Shown: in pieces, positions 46,680-57,863 of the stretch
How positions within the stretch are numbered: position 1 is the stretch's first letter
Layout of the letters: each line of letters begins with the position of its first letter
Origin: Girardinichthys multiradiatus
Lineage: Eukaryota; Chordata; Actinopteri; Cyprinodontiformes; Goodeidae
Assembly (NCBI RefSeq): GCF_021462225.1
Contig: NC_061804.1
Location: 6,246,740 to 6,310,739 of the forward strand
Length of the DNA: 64,000 nt
Reading direction: 5' to 3'
Position numbers and translations under genes: made by a program
Notes under the pieces: model-generated
Told to the model about the DNA's origin: nothing
The model's database searches: none
What the model saw: the letters and a program-made list of their open reading frames with translations, nothing else

Positions 46680-48244
46680 CAGGTCCTTCTCAAAAAATTA
46701 GCATATTGTGATAAAGTTCATTATTTTCTATAATGTAATGATGAAAATTTAACATTCATATATTTTAGATTCAATGCACACTAACTGAAATATTTCAGGT
46801 CTTTTATTGTCTTAATACGGATGATTTTGGCATACAGCTCATGAAAACCCAAAATTCCTATCTCACAAAATTAGCATATTTCATCCGACCAATAAAAGAA
46901 AAGTGTTTTTAATACAAAAAACGTCAACCTTCAAATAATCATGTACAGTTATGCACTCAATACTTGGTCGGGAATCCTTTGGCAGAAATGACTGCTTCAA
47001 TGCGGCGTGGCATGGAGGCAATCAGCCTGTGGCACTAAGGTCTTATGGAGGCCCAGGATGCTTCGATAGCGGCCTTTAGCTCATCCAGAGTGTTGGGTCT
47101 TGAGTCTCTCAACGTTCTCTTCACAATATCCCACAGATTCTGTATGGGGTTCAGGTCAGGAGAGTTGGCAGGCCAATTGAGCACAGTGATACCATTGTCA
47201 GTAAACCATTTACCAGTGGTTTTGGCACTGTGAGCAGGTGCCAGGTCATGCTGAAAAATGAAATCTTCATCTCCATAAAGCTTTTCAGCAGATGGAAGCA
47301 TGAAGTGCTCCAAAATCTCCTGATAGCTAGCTGCATTGACCCTGCCCTTGATAAAACACAGTGGACCAACACCAGCAGCTGACACGGCACCCCAGACCAT
47401 CACTGACTGTGGGTACTTGACACTGGACTTCTGGCATTTTGGCATTTCCTTCTCCCCAGTCTTCCTCCAGACTCTGGAACCTTGATTTCCGAATGACATG
47501 CAGAATTTGCTTTCATCCAAAAAAAGTACTTTGGACCACTGAGCAACAGTCCAGTGCTGCTTCTCTGTAGCCCAGGACTGGGGAATGCGGCACCTGTAGC
47601 CCATTTCCTGCACACGCCTGTGCACGGTGGCTCTGGATGTTTCTACTCCAGACTCAGTCCACTGCTTCCGCAGGTCCCCCAAGGTCTGGAATCGGCCCTT
47701 CTCCACAATCTTCCTCAGGGTCCGGTCACCTCTTCTCGTTGTGCAGCGTTTTCTGCCACACTTTTTCCTTCCCACAGACTTCCCACTTAGGTGCCTTGAT
47801 ACAGCACTCTGGGAACATCCTATTCGTTCAGAAATTTCTTTCTGTGTCTTACCCTCTTGCTTGAGGGTGTCAATAGTGGCCTTCTGGACAGCAGTCAGGT
47901 CGGCAGTCTCACCCATGATTGGGGTTTTGAGTGATGAACCAGGCTGGGAGTTTTAAAGGCCTCAGGAATCTTTTGCAGGTGTTTAGAGTTAACTCGTTGA
48001 TTCAGATGATTAGGTTCATAGCTCGTTTAGAAACCCTTTTAAGGATATGCTAATTTTGTGAGATAGGAATTTTGGGTTTTCATGAGCTGTGTGCCAAAAT
48101 CATCCGTATTAAGACAATAAAAGACCTGAAATATTTCCGTTAGTGTGCAATGAATCTAAAATATATGAATGTTAAATTTTCATCATGACATTATGGAAAA
48201 TAATGAACTTTATCACAATATGCTAATTTTTTGAGAAGGACCTG
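46680..48244 (-). mobile_element. Tc1/mariner element, lineage A, copy 2
   Basis: Same termini as 2725-4334, with TA at 46678-46679 and 48245-48246. It is 1565 bp; the shortfall comes mainly from an internal deletion of about 42 bp in the transposase. Confidence 0.93.
46950..47916 (-). pseudogene. Tc1-type transposase, lineage A, copy 2, catalytic Glu replaced
   Basis: Opens MGETADLTAVQKATIDTLKQ and keeps ERIGCSQSAVSRHL. About 14 residues are lost between RCRIPQ and WATEKQHW. First Asp is in LDESKF, second in FQHDLAPAHSA. At the third position the text is NPIQNLW, so the catalytic Glu is Gln (codon 47140-47142), while copy 1 keeps Glu. A 3-nt deletion near 47037 turns a Gln codon into TAG and ends the frame at 47035, about 30 residues early. 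Even if translated, the protein should not cut DNA, though its DNA-binding half is whole. Confidence 0.9.
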
Positions 48245-48246
48245 TA

Positions 48247-48744
48247 AATGGAAGTTCCACACATCCAGTGAAATCCATCTATTTCATATGTGTCCTTTAG
48301 ATCATGGACCTTTCCCCCTGGTCCAGCTTGGTGGAAAGAATAATAGTAAGTCGCGTTACACATGCACATTGGAATAGTCCCCACTGGGATGGAACCAGAG
48401 CCTAGGACACAGTGAGAAAAATGGGAACCTGCAAGAAGCTCAACATAGTTGGACACATGGGTTGTAACATTAAACTGTTTAAACTCTGTGACATCACAGT
48501 TATAAAATGTTACATTACCCAATACCATGCAGAAACTGGTACTGACACCAGAAACGCTCTTTCTGATAAAACACTCATCTCTTGGCACTGGTACTGGTCT
48601 AGCTGTCAACCTGGACTGTCTGGAAGAGATAGGAAGTTCAGTGCATACATAACAACCAGAAATGTTCCTGGACTTGGTTATAATTTTTGCATATTGGTAC
48701 CAGCTGTTGATCTCATACAAGTAATGTATGACTTGTGTAAACAT
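48247..48744 (-). pseudogene. ERV2 env, surface subunit
   Basis: An open minus frame has many Cys and N-glycosylation-type sites (NISG, NVTF, NVTT, NATY) and the blocks FCMVLGNVTFYNC and HCVLGSGSIPVGTIPMC. This is the composition of a retroviral surface glycoprotein. It is cut by the Tc1 element at 48246 and continues at 46677. The N-terminal part and signal peptide were not identified. Confidence 0.75.
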
Positions 48745-49011
48745 TCTATGGAAATCTTCAGTTATCCACCTCTTTAATTTCTGGAGATTATGAGATTATG
48801 GAAATGTCTGGCATATTAACACAATCAGGGCACACATGATACACAAAACTAAATGTTTCAACAACATCTTTCTTTTAGATTTTCCTGTCAGTCTCTCTCT
48901 CTCCCCTGAAGGTTAGGAAGGATTGTTGGTTTCTTCACTGACGTTGAGATGAAGCCTCCACTATGGCGACAACCTCTTTGTAGTCAGACTATCACTCACT
49001 AGCCTGTGGGT

Positions 49012-49190
49012 GGAAAGACTGACAGGCTCACCTGTTTAGAGTGTGCCTTGTGTATCCAGGTAGCCCTCTCTTGAATTTTCACACCAGTAGGAGTTGTCAA
49101 TAACACTTGGAATGGACCCTACCACTTTGGATCAGACCACGTTTTCTTCTTAATGGTCTTAATCAGCACTCAGGAAATTGGATCTTTCCT
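49012..49190 (-). pseudogene. ERV2 integrase C-terminus
   Basis: The minus strand reads VLIKTIKKKTWSDPKW, a stop, [33 protein letters not shown]. This is the C-terminal DNA-binding domain plus the usual WIH..H tail. It lies about 270 bp upstream of the env surface subunit, as expected in a retrovirus. Confidence 0.85.
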
Positions 49191-49199
49191 GCAAATGTT

Positions 49200-50039
49200 T
49201 CTGTTTGGCCATGATAACGTTGCTCTCTTTTAATCATCTGGTTCCTATTCTAATCTACCCTTTTTTTTAAATTAAATGCAGTAAGTCCTCATTATGTTTA
49301 AGAATGAGGTCACTATTTTTGTTGGTTGCTGTTATTTTAATAATGCTTGGTTTAGTTTTGGTTTCATTAGTTCTGAAACAAAACTCACTCCTCATCAGTT
49401 TGGAAGGCTTAATAAAATTGATGAACACAAAAATGAAGGGCATATTATATCTTATAATCTTAGTTTGTCTTACCCAGTTTTATAAACACACCGTTCAGTT
49501 TAAATCAGCTATAGAACTTCCCTTTTAATTACACTTTGTATTTATTTCAAGTAACTAAAGTTTGTTTCAATTAACTCAAGTTTTCTTCATTTCATTTCAG
49601 TCCAGTCCAGTAATTCTGTTAAGGTACATTTCATCTTGTGTTAAATTTTAAGTCTAATTTGATCATTGTGAACCTGACTGGAAAAAGTCCAAACATCTGT
49701 TAAAATCTTTTTGTTTTACCATAAAGAACTAATATTATTGTACTGTTGAGGATCAGATTTGCTCTTGTAGTCTTTAATTATTATTGTGCACATATACCCT
49801 AATTTTTACATAATATGAAACAGACATTCATTTTTAACAAAAACAGACAGACAAAATGGACAGACATTGGCCACATAAATGTTTGATTACTCTGTTTGTA
49901 AAAGAATTGCAAAAAATTGAGTACAGGTCTATGAGTTTTCTTTTGTTTATCAGTTTTTCAATACAGGTAGAACCATTGCTATATTTATATGATTTTGGAA
50001 AAATTCTGGAAACCTTTTTGAGATAGAAATTTGGCAATG
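49200..50039. other. Anonymous sequence
   Basis: By position pol could be expected upstream of the integrase end, but no domain is readable. The frames at 49294-49528 are hydrophobic without a motif. Confidence 0.35.
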
Positions 50040-50275
50040 ATCATCAGAACATCAGACCTTTATTAGCGCTTTTAAGGTCCCTCAAAGACTCTCTATAAAG
50101 AATCAGTCATTCCCATTCACACACATTCACACACTGACAGCTTTTCCCCCATGACTGTCATGAATATCTGCTTAATGGTTTTTGGGATCTTGTGTTTTTA
50201 TAATGTAAAGCACTTTGAATTGCCCTTTCACTGAAATGTGCTATACAAATAAATATTTACTTACTTACTTCTCTA
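50040..50275. repeat. SINE-like tail and ACTT repeat
   Basis: CATTCACACACATTCACACAC and the ending GAAATGTGCTATACAAATAA followed by TTACTTACTTACTT look like the 3' part of a dispersed fish SINE or LINE. Confidence 0.5.
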
Positions 50276-50598
50276 TCAGAGCAATTTCATTTGCAAAAAT
50301 GTCCAATATAATTTTCTTTTTATATTCTTAAAATGCACATTGTTTTCTCATAACCCCTTTTGTTTCCACTTGGTCTGTTTTGAATGCTTCAATTCTTTTT
50401 TATCCACCAAGGATCAATAAAGTGGTGTTAGTGGGGTCCACCTTGAAGGTGTTGTCTGTTGGGTCCATCCAGTCTGGAGAAGTGTCAGGTTATCATTGTC
50501 AGGTCAGTGAGGTTCATAAGTCAGTCAGAACCTTGGTCATTTCGTCTCCAGTCGTTTGGTCATTTGGTCTGTGCACATAATGTTTCATAGATCCAGCC

Positions 50599-50692
50599 TA
50601 TAATTAATCATAAGAATCATCTTAACTATAGTAGAACTTCACACATAAACATGATTTAAACTAAATAATAACTTGTATACATTTTTCCAACA
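50599..50692 (-). repeat. ERV2-type LTR fragment
   Basis: Matches the first part of the LTR at 44535-44695 without the 68-bp insertion, ending in ATTTTTCCAACA. No further LTR similarity is seen to the left, so it is a truncated 5' LTR or an unrelated solo fragment. Confidence 0.7.
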
Positions 50693-50880
50693 ATCACCAA
50701 CATATTTTGACCTATTCAAAGGCAACACATTTGAATAGACAAAATGTTTTGCTGACAAGCATGGAATAAGGGGTAAAATCACAATACAAAGGTGCAAAAA
50801 TGGCGTATATATTGGCTGAATTAATCCAGAGCCATTTGAGCGGTCACAACAACTTGTATTTTCATAATGAAGTGACACTT

Positions 50881-51125
50881 AGCTCTGTTGGTTAGAGCAA
50901 AGCGCGGTTTTTACCATTCGCTCGGTTCTATGACTACCTCCTTTAGAAGTTCAAAAATGCTAAGGGAGAGATGTGCCCCTGGGCAAGTATCGCCAAATTT
51001 CTAACAGATCTACATGTCCGGCTATGAATATGTCGATATGTGAGTGAGATTGGGTGAATGTGGCTTTTATGTAAAGTGCGTTGAGTAGTTCATATGACTA
51101 GAAAGACACTATAAATTCAGTTTAA
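50881..51125 (+). repeat. Dispersed short repeat
   Basis: The start GCTCTGTTGGTTAGAGCA and the end GACTAGAAAGACACTATAAA recall a tRNA-related fish repeat ending in a common small tail. Confidence 0.4.
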
Positions 51126-52038
51126 ATACCATTAACTTTAACTCCTTCAGCTGTTACATAAATCCCACTGAGAATGAAAAACCAGGCATCTCTGGCTTGA
51201 ATGTTATGGAAGGGGTTAGTAATGCTCCATAACTAAATTTTTAGCATTTGCATTTAGATAAGAGCTAAAAATGCAGCAGAAAATGCTTGTTTTACAAAAT
51301 ATACTCAAGTTACGGTGGACAGGGCCTAAGCTATTTTTATGTCTTTTAGTTATCAGAGAAACCTTACGGCTCTTTCTCCTGTCTATCTCAATTTTACTTC
51401 TGACAAAGCTCCCATAGTCCTTTATGTTTGCCTTCATAAAGCCTTCTTTATTAAAGGAAACCTTAATACCAAGGTTGTTTAAAAGGAAAGGACTCGTTTC
51501 TGTGGCTGCATGTGTGTGTTTGACAGACATCTTGTCCCTCAGCAGAAGACACCTGAGCACTAGTCCAAACTCAAACATCTCTCTCCCAATGTGATTACAG
51601 CAATGCAAATATAAACTCTCTATCTCATCCTTCAGACTGAGACTCACAATGCAATAAAAAAAGACCTGAAAAAAATTTACTTAAAACTCATGGCTGTGAT
51701 GATAACTGTAACTTGTAGTTGAACATTTTTGACAGTCTCCCCAAGTATGTTTCTGTCTGTTTTCATCTTATTGATATTCTCTTTATATGTATATTGTTTT
51801 GTGGCATTTTGTTTATAAATGGAAATGTTTCCTTATGTTCACATGCCCCATTGGCAACCAACAAAATGCCTTGCAGTAAGTAAAATAATGTAAAATGTCA
51901 CATTTTGTCCTACTGTCAGTAAGATATTTTTGGTTTCTAGGTCTAAGCAACACATAAAACTCTTGAACAGAACTTACAATACTATTCTTTCAATTTGAAG
52001 ACCATTGTTTCAGTTCTTACCAGGGTCCATTACCAAGG
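51126..52038. other. Anonymous sequence
   Basis: The minus-strand frame at 51216-51647 (143 codons) is open but lacks a recognised motif or neighbours; I treat it as chance. Confidence 0.35.
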
Positions 52039-52040
52039 TA

Positions 52041-53108
52041 CAGGGGTTGGACAATGAAACTGAAACACCTATCATTTTAGTGTGGGAGGTTTCATGGCTA
52101 AATTGGACCAGCCTGGTAGCCAGTCTTCATTGATTGCACATTGCACCAGTAAGAGCAGAGTGTGAAGGTTCAATTAGCAGGGTAAGAGCACAGTTTTGCT
52201 CAAAATATTGAAATGCACACAACATTATGGGTGACATACCAGAGCTCAAAAGAGGACAAATTGTTGGTACACGTCTTGCTGGCGCATCTGTGACCAAGAC
52301 AGCAAGTCTTTGTGATGTATCAAGAGCCATGGTATCCAGGGTAATGTCAGCATACCACCAAGAAGGACGAACCACATCCAACAGGAATAACTGTGGACGC
52401 AAGAGGAAGCTGTCTGAAAGGGATGTTCGGGTGCTAACCCGGATTGTATCCAAAAAACATAAAACCACGGCTGCCCAAATCACGGCAGAATTAAATGTGC
52501 ACCTCAACTCTCCTGTTTCAACCAGAACTGTCCGTTGGGAGCTCCACAGGGTCAATATACACGGCCGGGCTGCTATAGCCAAACCTTTGGTCACTCATGC
52601 CAATGGCAAATGGCGGTTTCAATGGTGCAAGGAGCATAAATCTTGGGATGTGGACAATGTGAAATATGTATTGTTCACTGATGAGTCCACCTTTACTGTT
52701 TTCCCCACATCCGGGAGAGTTACGGTGTGGAGAAGCCCCAAAGAAACGTACCACCCAGTCTGTTGCATGCCCAGAGTGAAGCATGGGGGTGGATTAGTGA
52801 TGGTTTGGGCTGCCATATCATGGCATTCCCTTGGCCCAATACTTGTGCTAAATGGGCGCGTCAGTGCCAAGGACTACTGAACCATTCTTGAGGACCATGT
52901 GCCTCCAATGGTTCAAACATTGTATCCTGAAGGCGGTGCCGTGTATCAGGATGACAATGCACCAATACACACAGCAAGACTGGTGAATGATTGGTTTGAT
53001 GAACATGAAAGTGAAGTGTAACATCTCCCATGGCCTGCACAGTCACCAGATCTAAATATTATTGAGCCACTTTGGGGTGTTTTGGAGGAGCAAGTCAGGA
53101 AACGTTTT

Positions 53109-53111
<3 letters not shown>
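52041..53111 (+). mobile_element. Tc1/mariner element, lineage B, copy 2, 3' truncated
   Basis: Left end CAGGGGTTGGACAATGAAAC follows TA at 52039-52040. It tracks the lineage B copy at 45.5 kb in reverse until CAGGAAACGTTTTCC, where a (TA)n palindrome replaces the remaining terminal part. The right inverted repeat is missing. Confidence 0.9.
52227..53111 (+). pseudogene. Tc1-type transposase, lineage B, copy 2
   Basis: The first 217 codons are open: MGDIPELKRGQIVGTRLAGA, VTKTASLCDVSRAMVSRVM, NSPVSTRTVRWELHRVNIHG, FTDESTFTVFPTSGRV with the first Asp, and HGGGLVMVWAAISWHSLGP. A TGA (52878-52880) then occurs in GACTACTGAACC, the same place as in copy 1. In the same frame follow VYQDDNAPIHTARL (second Asp), a TAA at about 53020, and [18 protein letters not shown] (Glu). 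The last residues are lost at the TA repeat. It is better preserved than copy 1 but still inactive. Confidence 0.88.
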
Positions 53112-53160
<49 letters not shown>

Positions 53161-53166
53161 AAAACG

Positions 53167-53200
<34 letters not shown>

Positions 53201-53204
53201 TATG
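53102..53204. repeat. (TA)n palindrome
   Basis: ACGTTTTCC, about 24 TA units and GGAAAACGT form one perfect inverted repeat (53102-53167). A second (TA) run follows to about 53204. Such sequence can extrude a cruciform. Confidence 0.9.
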
Positions 53205-53419
53205 TATGCAAAGCACATACATGTGCAGCTTTTCTGCAGCTGTTGTCCCAACCACTGTGCACCATTTAGCATTTTTTTATTTCCTCTGCTTTTGTCAGCA
53301 TATTTATCATATTTATTCATATTTTGGCATAACGTTGTGTGGACAACACTGAGCAAAACATTTCTACATGTCTGGGTTTGCCTTTTACCGAGAGAAGGAA
53401 AGGAATTCTTAATGCTTTA

Positions 53420-53785
53420 GCATATCAAGATATTTTGGAAAATGTCACTCTCAAATTGTTCTTTGTGGGAACATTTTGGGGATGCTCCCTTCCTGTTTCA
53501 AAATGACTGCTACTAGTACGCAAAGCATGGTCCATAAAGGCATGGATGAGTGACTTTGCTGTGGAAGAACTTTATTGGCCTGTATAGAGGCCTAACCTAA
53601 ACTCGTCTGACAAATATGCAGCAACTGCCAGATGCAATCTTGTTGCTCTGAGCGAAAATGTCTGATGACATATTTTAAAATATTGAGCATTTTAAAAACC
53701 TTCATCTAAGAATCAACCTGCAACAAATAATTTATGCAGTTTTGAAGGCAAAAACAGGGTCCAAACCCAGTACAAGCAATGTGTT
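53420..53785 (+). pseudogene. Old Tc1-like transposase C-terminal remnant, lineage E
   Basis: The DNA reads like a known fish Tc1 family in its catalytic half: TTTGTGGGAACATTTTGGGG, CCTTCCTGTTTCAAAATGAC, GCATGGTCCATAAAGGCATG, GTGGAAGAACTTTATTGGCC and GAGGCCTAACCTAAACTC. Coding frames are broken by many changes (WSIKAWMSDFAVEELYW is one surviving piece). Neither terminal repeat was found. Confidence 0.7.
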
Positions 53786-54644
53786 CCTAAAATGTGGCCT
53801 GTGAGTGAGTCAGTGGGGGCTGATACAAAGATATCCTGGAATTGAAAAAAAGAGAGTACACTTCAGAGACTGGATGATGGAAAAACCATCACTGATCTCT
53901 GAGGTGTCCAGAGCCTAACTCCTCAATCTTAATGCTGCTCATACCTTCCTCTGATGTGTACAGACACATACTGCCATATTCATCTTGTACAGGTTAGAGG
54001 TTAAGCTGGCCAGTGGCCTTAATTGGAGGTAAACTACAGAGCAGCATGTCAGGACTTGAAATAAAACACCTCAAGTTCAATCAGCTCAGCAACACCATAG
54101 CCAGTACACACCTTGTTTTGTGCTGAATGCCTCCTGTCAGGTTATTGATTCCTATTTCTCCTCCAGGAGCAACCCTTTGATGCTTAATAACCCTGTGGAT
54201 TTAACCACACTGAAACAAGAAAGCATCAGACCTCTACAGGTACAAAACGCTTTGCTGCTCTCTACCAGTCAGACCGAAGCAGTGAGAAGAGGGTGAGCAG
54301 CCAAGTTATTTTTTCACGTGTGAAGAATAAAACACAGCACGGTGCCAGCAGCAAAACAAGAAAGCCATCCAATTAGGGTACCTGCTTTAAGTCTTGACCT
54401 GGAAAAAAGATGAGTAAAAAACAAACAAACAAAAAAAAGATTCTGTTCAGAAAACAGGTAGACTTATAGATATTCTTTTGATATATCTTATTACATCTGT
54501 TGCAACAATAAATGTCAACAAATGCTAAGTCAACCATACCACACCATTAAGAAGCAATGCCAAAACATAAAAACATCTGAAATTTGCATTTTTAACCCAT
54601 CAATCTGCTTTGAACAATAGAATTAAGTAGTATAAAAATATATC
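53786..54644. other. Anonymous sequence
   Basis: No gene or classed repeat was recognised. Confidence 0.4.
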
Positions 54645-55115
54645 CTTCATCAGATTGCATCGAGTTACTCACTTACAGCATTCACTTGTCGACAAGCATG
54701 TAGCGACAGTGGACTTTTGCTGGCATTGTTTTGTTGACTTTGCAGCAATTTCTCATACTGAGCATGCATGTAGTGACAGCAGAAAGGAAAACTCTGCTTT
54801 AACATGAAGAAACCTCCGGTGAAACCAAGCAGCTGGGGGTTTTCAGAAGACTAAGCACACACACCAAAAACCGAAGAAACACTGAAGCGCTGACCCAGGA
54901 GTCTTTTCTATGTTAAAGAAAAGTTACAAGTTATTGGCAGTTGTAGCTTCTTTATTGGCTTCATCTAGGAGAAACAAAGCTAAGCAGATAAGCTCTGAGC
55001 CAGTTTTCAAGTCTATAGGATAAAAGAGAGCAGCAGACACCTTTAGTTGCAGAAAAAGCTCAGCCAATGACAATGTCAAGGAGAGAGACTTGATTAAATA
55101 CTCAAAGACAGGACT
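54645..55115. repeat. Dispersed repeat family D, copy 2
   Basis: A diverged copy of 42340-42830, most clearly at GAGCATGCATGTAGTGACAG and GAAGAAACCTCC. Confidence 0.75.
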
Positions 55116-55519
55116 AGGTGTATAATTTATTGAAGCAAAACATTAAGACAATGATGGAAGTTGATACATTAGATTCAATCCAGACTTGTGGTTCTATGTA
55201 AAAAGGTAAATATCCTAAGAAAAAAGGCCTTATAAACTTACTAAGAGTTTGTGCCAAGATTGATGTCACAAACTGAGGGCCAAAGATTCTCCTTCAGGAT
55301 TTTCTAGTAGAGAGCAGAATTCATGGTTAAATCAATTACAGCAAGTCATCCAAGTCCTAAAAGCAAACCAAACCAGTCTGACTGTTGGTATGTTGTTCTT
55401 TTTTAAAACTGCTTTGTTTTTCCTATATGTAATGGGTTGTACACCTTTTAAAACAGCTTGACATTTCTTCCATTAGACCACAGAATACTCTTCCAAAAAT
55501 CTTGGGTTTATCATGGTCA
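55116..55519. other. Anonymous sequence
   Basis: Nothing recognised. Confidence 0.4.
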
Positions 55520-55935
55520 TGTCATGATATGACATCTTTGACTTTGTTGTGGTCTTGTGTTTTCAACTGTTTATTTAGTTAGGGTTTTTGCAGTCTGTTT
55601 ATTTCCTTTTGCCTCGTTAGTTTTGTTCCCTCTACCGCCTCCTAGTGTGTGTTGTGTTTCTCTCCTCTCGTTTTCAGCTTCTTAGTAGTTGCTTTGTATT
55701 ATTATTATCAATATTTATTATTATTATTTATTAGTATAGTTGTCTTCCTTGGAATCTTTAGTTTAGTTCTTCTTTTATTTATTCATGGTTAGGTATTTGT
55801 TCTCCTTCCGGCTCTTCCTTATTGGTTAGTTTTAGTTATTGTTTATTTTTGGTTTGTATATATTATGGTTCTCTGATTACTTTCCAGTTTTGTTCTATCA
55901 GTGTTGCTTTAGGTTTGTTTACTTTTGTTTGGCAG
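55520..55935 (+). repeat. Truncated LTR-like repeat (family C)
   Basis: Starts TGTCATGATATGACATCTTT and shares CCGCCTCCTAGTG, the TATTATTATTA-rich stretch and GGTTTGTTTAC with the minus strand of 57350-57858. It stops short of the full length. Confidence 0.65.
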
Positions 55936-56940
55936 TAATCAGGCCTTGCAGTGGCTAGTGAAACTGAACCAAAAACAATGTGATTAATCATATAGTTAAG
56001 ATTAGATAAAACAATTCAACCACTGTCACGGTTTTAACTGTTACCTTCCTGTTTAGAATCAATTTATTGGTAAAATAGCTACGTTTGTGTGGGCAGGACG
56101 TGATGTGTAACACACAACCTTCAAGAAACCTACAAAATGCCCCCCTAAAAATAGCTGAAGCTGTAAGAATGTGAATAATAAAGAGTGACTAAAAACAGAG
56201 AGAGAGAGGTCACAAAGCATCATCTGAACAGATGTAGGTGGCAACAGTTAAGGTAGAACACATTAAGGCTATAATATCATTTTCAGTTCGTACAGTTTGT
56301 GGCTACAACCCAATAGTATTTCTCCTGGAAAGAAACAGGATTGTTTGGTGATGCCTCTCCCTCACCTTTGAGTTGTTATATCCTAAAATTATATGGATAG
56401 CTACTTTGTAATGAGAAGGCTCTAGCTGCTAGGCAATGCATCAAAACCTATGCCTGAAATGACACAGTGTGAAGATAATGTGTCTGCAGGTGATTGGTGC
56501 TATACTCAGACACCAATACCCTTTATCATGCAAGCTTTGTATTTATTACCGGCAGCGTTAGAGTTAAAACACTGGGAAAATCTAAGAACAGATCTATTAT
56601 TCTGCAGAAATTTAGACTGCCTTAGAAACCTTTTTCTATCAATTACGCTGAAACATTAAGTATCCTTAGAATCTTTCATGACTTTCTTGTCTTGATCCAG
56701 AGACTTCAAGAGGTAGAATAAAATGGTAATAACATTAAACAATTTGAATTAGCAACAATCAAATACATCACCATCCGCATCAGTGGTGTTAATAATCTCT
56801 GGCTTTCTTTGACCATTGATTTATGTTTTCCTATGTTCAAAACCTGAGCTCACTACCAGAGAATCGTTTAAAAAATCCTACATATTGTGGACACCAGTGG
56901 GACCTCTCTTGTGAGATATAGTTTAATAAATTATATTTAG
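55936..56940. other. Anonymous sequence
   Basis: No gene supported. A CACTGTCACGGTTTTAACTG at about 56021 may be the edge of another LTR-like repeat. Confidence 0.35.
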
Positions 56941-56945
56941 GACAG

Positions 56946-57858
56946 TGTCATAAAAGGGTTTGAGGGCGGACCAAAGTGCAGACAAGAGCTGGGCAGCAAC
57001 ATGTTGTAAAAGGTTTTAGCTTTATTTCCAGAGGTTTTCAAAAGAAACCAAACAAGGCACTGCAGATACAAACAAAGTCCTGATCCAAAAACTTACAAGA
57101 AGTTCTGCAGGCACATGGAAAAAACTCAGCATGAATACGTGGGTTGAGAACAGGGTATGACAAACACAAGGAACCAGCCACAAACAATGACAAAAAACCA
57201 ACTAATATACTGAGGGATAACAAAGGGCAGGTAATAAGAGAAAACAGGGAACAGGTGTGACAAAGAGGCAGGGAAGCAGAAGGAACTGGTGAAACAAATA
57301 CAAAGGCTGAGCATGGGCAAAGTAACTAATAAACAATAAACAGAAACACAGACCAAGCAAACCTATAGACAAAGATAAATAATCAAATGGGGAATAGGAA
57401 AACTCGAATAATCATGACTAAAGTAAACAGAGAAACTAAAGGGAACATAGGAACAACAATAACAACCTGAGAACAAACAAAGAACCCATAAAGAAAACCT
57501 AAATACAAAAGTAAACAAACCTAACCACATTGACTGAATTAACTGGAAAGGAAACAAAAAATAAACTAGTAAACAAGAAGAGTGCAAAGGAACAAATTAT
57601 AAAACACAATTAAACACAAAGATATTAAAAAGAAATAAAACTAGAGAATCCAGGGAAGACCAAGAACTATAATAATTACAATAATAATAAACCATACAAA
57701 GTAATAAGAAAACAACCATAAAAGAACTTGAGAAGTAAACACTAGGAGGCGGAAGAGGGAGAAAAGAAAACATGATACAAAAACCAAAATAGAAACATCT
57801 AAGCAAAAGGTAAACAAACAAAGCCACAAACAAAGTCCAAAAATGTCACTCCGTGACA
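56946..57858 (-). repeat. Solo LTR (family C) with 5-bp target duplication
   Basis: The 913-bp block starts TGTCATAAAAGG and ends ACTCCGTGACA. GACAG flanks both sides (56941-56945 and 57859-57863). No internal gene is present. The open minus frames inside, rich in Phe, Leu and Cys, are compositional. The orientation follows the minus strand start TGTCACGGAGTGAC. Confidence 0.7.
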
Positions 57859-57863
57859 GACAG

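Noticed and set aside
51216..51647. 143-codon minus-strand open frame as a host gene
   Set aside because: No recognised motif, no exon-intron context, and a composition that fits chance in AT-rich DNA.
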